A DNA stretch of 64,000 nucleotides from Chondrus crispus (Eukaryota; Rhodophyta; Florideophyceae; Gigartinales; Gigartinaceae), in the NCBI RefSeq assembly GCF_000350225.1, contig NW_005179116.1, forward strand, positions 62,001 to 126,000, in the 5' to 3' direction. The translations under genes and the position numbers were made by a program. The number at the start of each line of letters is the position of its first letter. Position 1 is the stretch's first letter. Below, one piece after another: positions 18,424-29,743 of this stretch. The notes beneath the pieces were generated by a model. It was given only the letters and a program-made list of their open reading frames with translations, was not told the origin of the DNA and searched no databases.

Positions 18424-21400
18424 CCCCTGTCAGGAAGTCATCGAGTTGGAATTGGTGATTTGGATCGCGGCGCAAAGGTAGAGAGAGTAAGAACACTCGT
18501 AAAACGGCGGTGTCACAAGGGGAAGAAATAGAGATAAGGGAGAGTGGTAGGAGCCAGGACATCTTCCCTCGGGTTCCGCACATGAATGGAGAGACGTACG
18601 CCGCCCCACTGAAAAATTGAAGCGCCACTGTAGTGTCAGGCTGAGGTAATTTACCTCCTTGGATACGATCACACGTGGCCGCCACGCGCACGTGAAGTGA
18701 CGCCCGGATCGATGATCCGCCCTCATGGGGCGTGATTTGACCAAAAGAAATTAGGAATGTCGACAACGAACTGTGAAATGCTCGAAACGAGTTGGGAATC
18801 AAAGTCCAGTCATGCCTCAAAAATTATTCCCAAAAATTGAGGAAAATTCACCGCAGACGCGGTCCGCACATGATGTGGAGGCTCGATCACAACAGTGGGC
18901 GACGCAAAAATACTCTAAGTCGCCGAGCCTTCCCTGATCAAACATGACCTTGATCGCCATACTCGCTCCTAACACACCCATCATGCTCGACGAGCAAGAG
19001 AATTCGTCCCCCTGGGATATTGTCAAGTGGACATGGCGAGGACCACACGCAACCCATTGCGCAAAACGCACACAGAGGGCTTGTCCCCCCCTCTCTAACA
19101 ATAACGAGAAGCTCGCCAGTGGCGAACGCAGACGACCCCTCGCCTCTCAATAAGTGTGACTTAGGTCCTGTAGGACTGTTCACCCCGTTTATCGACGTCG
19201 TCTACTCCCTTTCATCAACGCTGTCAAAGGAGGAGAAATTAGTCCTGAAGATTACGCAGCGTCGAGCCACATCGATGACCCACACGTCATTTTATCCCGG
19301 ACGATCTACTTACAAGCTGACTGCTGTATCTGTTTTTCTTTCCTTTCCTGTTCTCTGTGTTTTCTTTCTTTTGTGTCTGTTTTTTTTACTGTTTTATTTT
19401 TTATTGTGAAGTCGAGGAGGCGACCCTGCACAGCAGAGGTCCGTTAGCAAGTTTATAAGGAACAGGAGAAAGAAGACCCCCTCGACCGATGGTGGAACCG
19501 ACCACGAATTGTCGCACGACGGCAATCCGGACGTGGAAAGAGAAGTAAGGAGGAGAGCGTCAGGATCACGTCAAGAAAGGGGCAGAGCCCCATATCGCGG
19601 AGAAGGGAAGTGTACAAACGCTGTACAAAAAGAGGAGGTATACAGGAAGAGGAGAGGACTTGAGGAAGCGCACTGCAAGTAAGAGTAGGGAATTGGAAAA
19701 GAGGACACAGGCAGTGAAAAAAGAGGAGGAAAAATTGGCAGAAGCTAAACGCGGATTACGGAGACGAAGGCGACAGAAAGTGATGGACCGTAGAGTGAAA
19801 AATGCCGCAGTACGAGAAACGACGGTTGCGCCACGAGGCGTACGCACCAGGTTATTGTGGGAAAAGGGAGCCCCCTCCGAAAGGGAAAACACGGTCAGCA
19901 TCATGGTGCCTTATGATTTTTTTTGGAACCGCTCTCTGAGAGGAGACAGATGAGCAACATTTCGTTGACGGACGTTGGTGCCTTTGTTTGGTAGGGACTC
20001 GAGGATCAAGGTCTAGGATGCCGCTGTGCAATGGAAACGAAACTCTTACGTGTCTGTTTGTATCATGGTGACAGTGGAACACGTTACGCAGTCGCGAGAA
20101 AGGCTAAGGTGCACGGTCACTGCATTACGGTGTTCTCAGTCGGTGATAAGAGTCGCCTAGAACTTCTACAGTAGGCTCGAGAGTGAGAAGGGTGAGGAGC
20201 GACGCGCTGTAGAACGTTGAAAGCTCGATGACAATTTAACTCGAACGCTGACACAGGACCCCTGCTCTGCAGACGATGAGCAAGGAAGAAAAGGAGGTTG
20301 ACAATTTCTCAATTACGGGACTTACACCAGAATCATCTTTTGGGAATCGAAGGAAACAGCGAGAGCTCCGTATCGAGAAAGAAAAGGGAGAAGACGAAGC
20401 CCTAGACTATGAATAAGAAAGCGAACGTCGCCCGAGTAAAGGGAGGTCAGCCTTGGAAAAGCGAGAGGAAGTCAGAAGGGGACCGATCGAGAGTCAGTCG
20501 AAATTGAGTCGAAGTCCCAAGTGCGCTATCACGTTACACGTGGCCGTCGTGTCGAGCACCGTGGGAATATAATAATCTGCGACGCAAGGGACGAGCTACA
20601 CTGAAAGCCGTGCCGGACGGAGAACACCCCAGAACCAGGGAGGCCTACGCCCGTTGACTCGATTACAGACTCCGGCATACCAAATAAGACTCCCCACCCC
20701 CCACGATGCATCGCTCTACACTCGCACGCTGCCATCACCCAACTCGCATTCTCGAACTAACCCGATCGTCAGATCGTGATCCACCATCGTTCTCCCACCA
20801 AGCGTACCAACCTCACCAAAGACCGGAAGTAGTCGGTACACAGTGAGTAGGACCTGCGAAGAAAAAAAGGGGGGGGAAACAAAGAGTGGGAGAAGAAATA
20901 AATATGAGGAGATGCGACCGCAGAGGCGAGGCGCTTACAAAAAGAGGAGGAAGACGGTAACAGGGGGACTCAGCTTGACGAGAAAGCAAAGGACAAGAGA
21001 AGGTACTGAGGAAAAGAGGACGAAAAAACGGACGAAACGGGTGCGACCGCTTTTGCGGGGGCGCACCAAGAAAGCAACAAAAAGAGGAGGAAGTCTAAAG
21101 ACCAAGGTTTGACCGGAGACGAACAGGAGGGTTACGCGAGGACAAGAGGATGTGATTGAGGCTGTTCCAGCGCAGGAAAGGACTGCAACACACTCGCGTA
21201 CATGTCGCGACAACGCAGTTATAATTGCAGTGAGATGTTGATCCAGAGACTTAGAATATTCTTGCCGCGCGCATGGCGATCTCCCCGTAAACTGATCCGT
21301 GCCGGGAGAGGGCGAAAATTGAAGGAAAATCAAAGAGAAGGTAAAGAGAGGGAAAACGGAGAAGAGGAAGATTCAGTGACCCGCTGGGTAAGAGGATGAG

Positions 21401-21565
21401 GTGGATTTGAAAAGAAGGGACGGAGCCACCGAGGAACGTACAGGACAACGTTTTACATGGGGGACCCCAGGGTGTCGCTGCTAGTCAGACGACACGCCGG
21501 CAAATTAAGGGGATGCTACCGGCAGGTGAAGAGTGTAGCATGACGGATGAGGACGCACGGAGGCG
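18424..21565. other. Untranslated stretch of element B
   Basis: I find no gene. There is a T-rich tract at 19330-19410, purine-rich stretches at 19620-19760 and 20850-21110 that give Lys/Arg/Glu-rich chance frames, and no LTR-like or RNA-gene signal. Position and length parallel the pol-aORF spacer of family 1. Confidence 0.5.
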
Positions 21566-23450
21566 TCACGGGGTCGCCTTGTGAAGAGACGTCCCTTCCG
21601 GAAGGGATGTGAGGAGTCGAGCGAGGACCCTAAGGTCGTCCAGAGAAGCTCCTTTGATGGATTCGGGGGACACGCCATGAGCCCTAAGAAGGGCCACGTA
21701 AGCCGCAGACACAGGGCACCCTCGCCTAACATTTTTGGGAGAAGGGAACGTTGCGTCACGCCGCGATGGTTTGAATTGATGCACCAGAGAGGGGACGGGG
21801 AAAGTGAGCCTCCCTTCACGTTGGGGCACCTCACGAACGGACAAGCTTTCCGTAGCCGTAGAAGCCGAGTGCACGACTTCAACGACTGAGGCGACAGGGA
21901 GGCTACCGGGAGTGAGTGGCGAGGGAGAAAGGGGCGCGGACCTCAGCTGGATCGGCGGGGCTGCTTGAGCCTTTGGTTTGGTAATGATGGACGGGGGAGT
22001 CGATGACTTCTCAGGAGGGCGGTCGTGATCCACAGGAAGCAAAGGAGATGATGGACGGGAGCACAGAGCGGGGCGCTCGTGGATCCGTTGTCGTGAGCAG
22101 GTCATCGCTCGGAAGGGGAATCTGATTTCCAAACCGCCGACTCAGTTGAGCTTCGGCCGCCGAGCATAATGACCCAGACCACGGATTGAACCAGGCATAA
22201 TCCCCTGCAGCCTGATGCGATCGCCCCGGAGAGAATGACGCACGTCGATGGGAGAAGGAGCGGGATGAATCTCGACAAGAAATGCTATCCCAATCCACGG
22301 TGTCTATTCGGTCCAGCAATGTATGCAGCTCCAAGTCCACGTCGGCTCCGCCCAGTGGGACGGTGTAATCTAGTGAGCGCATGAGATCGACAAGCTTCGG
22401 GGGCAAGAACCACAGTCTCCAGCAGTCATACGCTTCCCAGATCAGAGTGGCAGCTACCTTAACGCACCACTCTGTGAGGAAGACGACCCACAAACCATGG
22501 CGCCGGTTCTGTAAGTAACTGCCAAAATAGGTGAAGACGGGACCAAACTCGGACCAAAAGCCCTGGCATACTTCATAACGACCCCACCACAATGGGATAG
22601 GCTGGTAACGGTTTGCGTAGTGCACCCGCGCTATCTCTCGAGCCTCGACCATTTGATACGCGACGAAGTATCCGGTTTCGGACCTTAATCGACGCTCCAA
22701 GCGTACAGTATGGTTGAGGAAGCTGAGATTCCCACGTTTGAGATGCCGGAAATTTTCGGGGATGAGGGGCTGCGTCCAAAAGATTGCATCGTTTGACACG
22801 ATGTGCTGATCATGCCAACGACGATCCGCCTCCCTGACAGGGTCACCCATGCTTGACGCTACGAAATTGTCTAAGTAAGACCGTTCGCCCTCAGTGCGAA
22901 ACTTCCACGTGTCACAATAGAAAGTGGAAGGAATCAAAGCGTCCGTCATGAAGAGGTCCAGCCGTTCAATGACGGCCTGCATAAAGCGCATTGACAGCGC
23001 TTGACGACCGCGAGGGGTAGAATGTCGGAGGATCGATGGAGGAATGGCTATTCGAATACGCCAATCATGGGAACGTACGGCTGACATGGGGAGGTTACCG
23101 GGCAAAATACCCCCACCGTCGGCAAAGTCTCGTTCGATGCCGTCGAGATCGCGCACCCCGATCACGGAGAACCACTTTGCTGCTGCGTACATTAGGGGGT
23201 GATGGTGCATGGATTTATTGTATAACTCCTGAAGTGGGGGATATCGTTGCGACGCAGAGACGAGAGGAGTATGACCCGGAATAAGAGCCGATTCGGCTGG
23301 GTCGAGAGGAGGAGGTAGTCGGGGGATTGAGGGGAGCTCTTGAGGGTGGCTCGATTTGTATGAGAACCCCACACCGGCACGACCTCGCCGGACATGAGGT
23401 TTCTCCGGTTCGGATGAGGGTCCCGATGGAGGGACAGACGTGTCGGACAT
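21566..23450 (-). CDS. Antisense ORF of element B, unknown function (probably one gene with a frame change near 22,050-22,130)
   Basis: Two minus-strand frames overlap: 23450-22011 (479 codons, ATG start, MSDTSVPPSG) and 22132-21566 (188 codons). The first has a short Pro/Ser-rich head and a dense core rich in aromatic residues (SHDWRIRIAIPPSILRHS, FYCDTWKFRTEGERSYLDNF, WTQPLIPENF, RYQPIPLWWGRYEVCQGFW) and a single weak hydrophobic stretch. The second is Pro/Ser-rich, so a single reading-frame change could make one protein of about 640 residues; which phase is real is unclear. No family is recognised. It lies antisense between pol and the LTR, like the aORF of family 1, and begins MSD(T/P) as that one does, but I cannot align the rest. 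Confidence 0.6.
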
Positions 23451-23775
23451 CAGCCACGGGGAGGAAGGGTCGTCTTGTCCTTGCTCGACCGCCTTTTAAA
23501 AGAAGAAAGAAAAACAAGGGGGTACCCGCGCGCTGGTAGGAGGGAAAGCAGCACCAGATAGTGCAGGGGGAGACCTTCGGTCGAAGGATGAGGACGATGG
23601 ATGGACGCGCGAGCTGGAAGAGAAGAGAAATCGGAAGATTATACGAAGAGTTGGCGGTGGGCAAGGACGCTCGGAAGGGGGATATGTAGTGCAATACGCA
23701 CCTGAAAAGGGGGGTGGAAAGAAGTGAAAAGGGAAAACAAATTGGATACTGTAGTCCGGGTTTGGGGGACACACG
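23451..23775 (-). promoter_or_regulatory. Upstream region of the element B antisense ORF and its LTR border
   Basis: On the minus strand TTTTAAAAGG (about 23494-23503) lies some 45 bases upstream of the ATG and could serve as a TATA-like box. On the plus strand GGGTTTGGGGGA at 23758-23769 just before the LTR may be the polypurine tract. Both are suggestions from position and composition. Confidence 0.35.
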
Positions 23776-24623
23776 TGTGTGACGACGCGCACGTTTATTT
23801 TAATTATTTAATTTATTTACTAATTAGATCTAGAATCTAGAGCCAGGAGCTACTGTACTCGCCCCGGCGGGGCTCTATATAACTTAGCCCTTTGACCGAC
23901 CCAGTCAATAAACCAACCCGAGTTGCCGGAGTTGAATGTCGCCTTGGTCGAAGTCCGTCTCTATCAAGACGCTCCCTTTTACCTAAGCCTACGGCATCCT
24001 CTATTGCTCGGGGGTCCCCTTTTTCCTTATCAATTTTCCTTTATTTCCCTATCCTAATTTCCCTTAATCTTGAGTTGGTCCCCCTTGTAAGATTGCGATC
24101 CGCAACGTGACGCCATTCGCCATCGGGCTTTTGTGTTGGTGCACCAGTGGTGCTTTTCTCAGTGTTGGTTCCATCGGAATCTGGTTGCGACCGATCCGTT
24201 GTTGGTACTTTGCCATCGGGCAGTACGACGGTGTAGCGCTTCTACGTTTTCTTCTTTCCCGACGGGCTACGTTGCGACGTCCCTGTCGAAGACCTTATCA
24301 AGGGTATAAGGTGTACAAGGCGCTCTTCGAGCATTGCATTTACGACCCATCGGACCAGGTTTACCTAAACACCCCTCCGAACTCGTCGAGCAGTTGCCTT
24401 TACAAGTCTCTACCACCATTTACCGATCCCGGGCGGGGCCCTTCTCTTTGCCCCCCCCATATCAGGGATCCGAGCTACTGCGGGCCGCAAACCCGCTTAA
24501 AGAGGACAGGGAGCTTCGAACACTCCGTAGCGCTGTGCCGTTGGCAGTTGTTGCTTTTGGTTGCTGTTGTTTGCGTTGGACCGTCGGACCTTGGTCTCTG
24601 CCTAACAGGCGCATTGCACTACA
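23776..24623 (+). repeat. LTR of element B (about 848 bp)
   Basis: It starts TGTGTGACGACG and ends GCACTACA. The next base (24624) resumes the integrase codons of element C. It contains CTACTGTACT (23850-23859), TATATAA (23876-23882) and AATAAA (about 23908), in the order expected for U3/R. No partner LTR is in the window, so the left edge is set by the TG start and the preceding purine run. Confidence 0.7.
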
Positions 24624-27600
24624 CCAGTCCCTCTGATGCTCCTCGACATAGTGTCAGAGGCGCTGCACCAGGGTGCGATTGAACCGTTCGGTTTGCCCAT
24701 TTGTCTGGGGGTGATAGGCGGTAGTCAGGTAGTGCCTCACCCCCAGCAAGGCGCACACCGCGTCGAAGAACTTGGCAGCAAGTTGTTGTCCGTTATCGGT
24801 TAGCACGTAACGAGGTGCGCCGTATACGTAGACCCAATTGTCCAGGAAGGCGTTTGCCACGACCGACGAGGTGGTTGTCCGTAACGGGATGCTGCGCCTC
24901 AGCTTCGTAAACCGGTCGGTCATGACGAGCAGGTGGCGATTCCCGTGCGCCGTCTTCGGTAAAGTACCCAGCAGGTCCATGGCGACGAAATCTAGCGGCC
25001 CTGCCGCTGGGAATAGCTTGAGGTCCTTCTGATGCCGCACCAGGGTTCCCCTGGTGGCGGCGCACGAGGCGCAATTCCGTACGGTACTGAAAGCGACGTT
25101 GGCCATATGAGGCCAGTAATATTCCCGCCGGAGGGTATAATACATCCTCGTACCGCCCAGGTGTCCTGCCAGGCGGGGATGATGGGCGAGGTACAATATC
25201 TTCGCCCTGAGCCGTTTCGGTACGACCCGCTGCAGGGTCCGATCGAGGGGGATTTGCGGACGACGAACCCGTATCGGTCGACGTCGTAGCGCGAGTCCGA
25301 GTTCCCCACGGTCTCTGCGGCCGCCGTACAGAAGGGGTCCTCGGCCTGCTCCCGAAGGAGCTCTTCCACTGTTATGGATGAGACGTCGCGTTCTTCGGGT
25401 GTAACCGCGAACGCGTGCTCAGCTCTCCCCGGGTCGACGGGGGTCTCCCAGTGTACGGTACCTTGGCGAGGGTTATGCTCCTCCTCTCGCCATTGTACCG
25501 CGAGACACGGGACCTCGTCGTCAACCGGTTCGGAGGTTGCGCCGTCAACTCGGAGGCGTGATACACCATCCGCGAGCTGGTGCTTAATACCCGGTCGGTA
25601 CTGTACGTCGTAGTCGTACTCGGCTAGGCGGAGACGACAGCGCGCTAGCCGGCCGGAGCTATCCGCCAGATTGAGGACCCATCGGAGGGCCTCGTAATTC
25701 GTACGGAGGTCGAACGTGTTCCCATATAGATATGGTCGAAGCGTGAGGATGCTCCACACGACAGCAAGGCACTCCTTCTCGGTGGTGGTGTAATTTTTCT
25801 CGGCGTCGGTTAGAGCCCGACTCCAATACCCGATCGGTAAGCGGTCACCGCTCGGCTGCTCCTGTAATAGGGCACAGCCGACCTGGTACGCGCAAGCGTC
25901 CGTATCCAGGGTGTATTTCTTTCCGTAACGGGGTAGCGCGAGGATCGGTGGGGACATGAGGCGCTTCTTGATTTCCACGAACGCCTCGTATTCCTCATCG
26001 GTAAGAACCTCAAACTCGAAGGGTTGATTTTTCCCCGTCTTCCGGTTTAGCGGAGGGGCTATTTTCGCGAAGCCCTTCACGAACCGACGGTACACGTTGC
26101 ACATTCCTAAGAAGGATCGCAATTCCGTCTGGTTTTGGGGAGGTCGAGCGCGCTCGATGGCGACCACGTTGCGGCGCTCGACTTCCAACTTACCTGGTCG
26201 GATCACATGCCCCAGGTAGGTGACCGAGGTGTCGAAGAAGGCGCACTTCGACAGCTTCAGTGACACGCCCGCGTGCCGCAGAAGGCGCAAAACCTCGCAG
26301 ACGTGCGCGAAGTGTTCCGTTACGGTCTTGGAGTAGATGATCACATCATCCAGGTAGACCAGTGCAGTTTCCCATTTTACCTGCGACAGTATAATGTCGA
26401 CGGCCCGCTGGAAGGTAGCGGGGACATTCTTCAAACCGAACCGCATGCGGAGGAAACGGTACAACCCGCAGTGCGACGCGAACGTCGTCTTGTCGCAGTC
26501 CTCCTCGGGTATTTCTACTTGCCAATACCCGCTGTTGCAATCCAGCGTGATAAAGACAGTAGCGTCGCCGAGGGAATCGATGCACTCGTCCATCCTTGGC
26601 AACGGATAGGAATCCCGAACGGTGACTGCGTTGAGCCTTCTGTAGTCGACACAGAACCACATGGTACCATCCTTTTTAGGGACGAATACCACGGGGCTTG
26701 CCCATTCGGCCGTGGCGGGTTCGATTACCCCTGCCCGGAGCATGCCGTCGATCTCCGTTTTCTCTTTTTCCCGTGCGGTTGGTCCAGCGCGGTAAAGCCC
26801 CTGGTAAATCGGGCGAGCACCGGGCTTGAGCTCAATCCGGTGCTTCGTGGCCCCGATTTTTCCCAGCTGGCCGGTCCACATCCCCTTGAATTCGGACAGT
26901 ACCTCGAAGACCTCCGAGCGTACCTCCTCGTCCTCGGCACCGATGTGGACGTCCTCCTGCCAGGCGTTGTGGTCCTCCTCGGGGGCGGCGGTGTCTTCGG
27001 GTTTATACGTTCCAGCCGCCCCGAGGGGCGCCTTGGGAGGCGTGGCTTGTTCAGCCCCGCCCTTATCTGTACGGTTGTCGGCGGCTTCTTCCGCGCCATC
27101 CTTTGTTGAGAGGTTGGAATTAAATATCCCTCCCCCTTCCTTAGCTTCGGCCGCTTCCGCGGCCGAGTCGCCAAGGGTCAGGATTTGAGTAGGCGACGGA
27201 AGAGCCAGTCCGACTACGGTATGCTTCGGGATGTGAACCGAGCGGTGCCCAAAATTGCTGAGCGTTACCGAGAACGGTTTTTCGGGGGCAACATCCATGA
27301 CCCCCTGTGCCATGAGGGTCAAATTCTTGTGCGCGGTTTTTGGGGAGTTCTGTAAAAAACATAGCCCCACCACCGGCGTCGCGACCCTCACCATGGCCTG
27401 CGTCATCGGGGGAATTGTCACTTCTCTGACGAGGCGGATCTTCCGTGACGGTGTGTTGGCGGGGAACGACACCTGCTTCCGTTCGGGTTTATCCGACGGC
27501 GGTAGTTGTTGTGCGGTGCTCCTCGAGGCCATCTTGCGGTCGTGCCTGGAGGGAGTTGTTACGACCAACGCTACGGGCGGCGCGTCTTGGAACACGACCT

Positions 27601-28037
27601 TCCGTTGCAGTGGGAGGATCGCCTTGACGTGGCGATCCAGGAAAGTTGTACCGAGGATACAGTCCACGGCGAGGCTTGTGACTACCAGGAACGGGACGCG
27701 CGCCACAAACTCACCGATTCGGACGAGCAGGGGGATTTCCCTCTAGTGCCTTCATCGCGCGGTTTGACGCGTCGATGAGCGCTGGGCTCCGAACCGGTTC
27801 TATCGATGGTCGCCACGACTCGGCGACACACCGTAAATGGATGAGGTTCGGGCCGACTCCTGAGTCAAGCACTGGCGTGATGGCGACCATCAACGCCTGC
27901 TTCTGACCAACCGTCGCGAAGATCTTGTAATTCTGCTTCTTGAAGAAGCAGATGGCCCGGACTTCCGTTCGATTATCCGGCTGGGCTTCCACTGGCGCAG
28001 CCGGATCGGGGGTGCCTAAGATTATGAGGCTGGGCAC
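24624..28037 (-). pseudogene. pol: Pol of element C, frameshifted and truncated
   Basis: The protease begins near 28037 (VLDSGVGPNLIH) and continues after a frame change near 27710 (CILGTTFLDRHVKA). Reverse transcriptase (FCVDYRRLN, LDCNSGYWQ, FGLKNVPATFQR, YLDD), RNase H (DTDACAY, TTEKECLAV) and the start of integrase follow in one frame to about 25245. There a one-base change moves the frame: MYYTLRREYYWPH, DLLGTLPKT, TDNGQQ, YHPQTNGQTERFNR. A TGA then replaces the Arg expected after VQRL, and 30 bases on the gene meets the LTR of B. Length and order match a gypsy Pol; it cannot be functional. Confidence 0.92.
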
Positions 28038-28057
28038 GGGGAGAGACGTCGTCGCCT

Positions 28058-29680
28058 CTACGCGTCCTCCCCAGCTTCCCCCGTCAGCAGCAAGTCCTCG
28101 CAGGTTTCACCCGCGGCTTGCGCCACGTGGTCTTTGGTATGGTCGGGGAGCGGTTCCTCGACCACGTTGACGCCCGCGGGGGCGGTTTGACGCTGGTTTC
28201 GCCAAGCGGACGGCCCCTGGCGGTTGAACGGGGATCCCGGGCGGAGGCCTTGCCGGATGCGTAACTTCTGGTAGTTGGCCTCTCGTGCCTCTAGAAGCTT
28301 GGCCCGCAGGCCGGCATCGGCAACGACGGGGCACCCCTCTTGTCGGTGCGGGGTGTCAAGGCAGAACCGGCATGGTGGCGGTCCGGGAAATCTCCCGCCG
28401 GAGAACCAGACGCGTGGATCCTGCCCTTGCCTCACGTACGGTCCTGTGCGCACGTCGCCAGGGTTGGCGGGCGGAACCGGGGCGCCCGCCTTTGAGGCTG
28501 CCGGCGACGGATAATAACTCGTCGGTGGCGAGCTCATCGAGGCCGGCGTGGCGGTGTGGTCCGTCACGGCCAGGATTGCTTCTTTAGCAAATCCCCCGGC
28601 CGTCGGGATGTCGGATGCCAACTCAACCGACAGCACGGGCCTCGTCCTTGCGGTGCGGTCAAATCTTCTAGCCGCTCCGGACGGCTCTCGGTGCGCCATG
28701 GCTGACATCCCCTGTCGACGGGAAGCCCGATGGGTTTCCCCGATCGCTTGCGCATAGCGTGCGACGGATTGGTAGTCCACATCCGGGTGCGTGGCGAGGT
28801 TAGTACGAACCTGCGCGCACGTGGCAGGCAGTAACCCCTCGACGAACAGGGACTTCAACCGCCTGTCGGAGAATACCGTACCGCAGCGGAGTGCCTTGTC
28901 CCAGAGGTGGTTACTGTAGACCTCCTCCGTCATGTTTGAACTCTGACGGAAGGAGGTCACGTCCCCAACCGCTTCGGAAATTACCTCGTCGGTAGCATAG
29001 GTGCGCAACAGAAAGTTGACCACCTGCGGGTATGTCCGGAGCAGCTCGCGCCGCTCCACGTCAACCGCCATGGTGTTTCCATTGAGACGGGACTGGAGTA
29101 AGGCGTGAGCCTGCCCGGTCAGGTAGAATTGGAAGCACCACACCGAGGCTCCTTCCGTAATCCCGTTGTGTTCGCACGCCATCTTGAGGCGTGCGAGGAA
29201 TCCCAACACCGCAATCGGGTCTTGACCGCTGAACGTGTGGGACTTCATCTGCACGTCCAGTTTTTCCGGTAACGGTTAATGTGCCGCGCTAATGTGGAGT
29301 CGTAGCGCGAGCTACGCCGTCCCAGGCGGTAGGTCTTGTAGTTGACGGCCTTGGTAAACAGGTCATTGAGGGGCCTGATTACCGTGGGCCGTCGCTCGTC
29401 GCTCTTCGGGGCAGCCCGGCAGTGTCTGCTCGAGCGACGACGCTCCTCATCTGACTCGGTGTGGTAGTCCTTCGAGTCGGACGGGTCGTGCCGCTGCCGG
29501 TCTCGGCTTCTATCGCGGCGTGCCCTGTGGTCCCGCCTGCGCGAGTCTTCCGAACTGGATGGGTCATCATCGGAGGGGTATCCTCCCCCTCCGGCATCGC
29601 GGTATCGCCTGTGGCGTGCCTCGCCGTTATCGCGGTATCGCCAGCGGTGTTCCTCGCGGTCTTGATGCTTTCAGATTACA
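28058..29680 (-). pseudogene. gag: Gag of element C, frameshifted and 5'-truncated
   Basis: The downstream 398 codons (from about 29254) hold the gag core (HTFSGQDPIAVLGFLARLK, VEGLLPATCAQVR) and one CCHC knuckle (CRFCLDTPHRQEGC) near the end. The upstream part, up to 29680, is in the neighbouring frame: an Arg/Ser/Asp-rich stretch leading to SRYDSTLARHINRYRK. The frame changes at the A run near 29264; removing one A would restore continuity. The N-terminus is cut off by element D. Confidence 0.85.
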
Positions 29681-29740
29681 CTAGTGTCTATTGTACCGGC
29701 CAAGAGCCTCAATTGAGGGACCAATTATCCTCAATTGAGG
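29681..29740 (+). repeat. Left terminal inverted repeat of element D with two palindromes
   Basis: CTAGTGTCTATTGTACC is followed by CCTCAATTGAGG at 29707-29718 and again at 29729-29740. The piggyBac-like gene stops at 29744, so almost nothing separates gene and terminus. Confidence 0.8.
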
Positions 29741-29743
29741 TCC

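Larger units (their letters stand above)
17819..24623 (+). mobile_element. Element B: 3' part of a second chromodomain LTR retrotransposon
   Basis: What remains is the end of pol (17819-18423), a 3.1 kb untranslated stretch, a minus-strand ORF (23450-21566) and one LTR (23776-24623). The 5' part is absent, replaced by the 3' LTR of Element 1 inside the pol reading frame. The right edge abuts the integrase coding sequence of element C with no gap, so B inserted there. Its antisense ORF occupies the same slot as the family-1 aORF although the sequences look unrelated. Confidence 0.75.
24624..29680 (-). mobile_element. Element C: degenerate Ty3/gypsy element, interrupted at both ends
   Basis: This minus-strand gag-pol belongs to a third family. 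Its integrase is cut at 24624 by element B and its gag N-terminus at 29681 by element D. It has frameshifts in gag and pol and a stop in integrase. No LTR of its own is seen. It is the oldest retroelement layer here. Confidence 0.85.

Noticed and set aside
20843..21112. Lys/Arg-rich 89-codon frame
   Set aside because: Generated by a purine-rich tract; no start context or domain.
29255..29275. Possible programmed -1 frameshift at the A run in gag of element C
   Set aside because: The heptamer is not a proper slippery site and the element is otherwise decayed; a one-base insertion is simpler.
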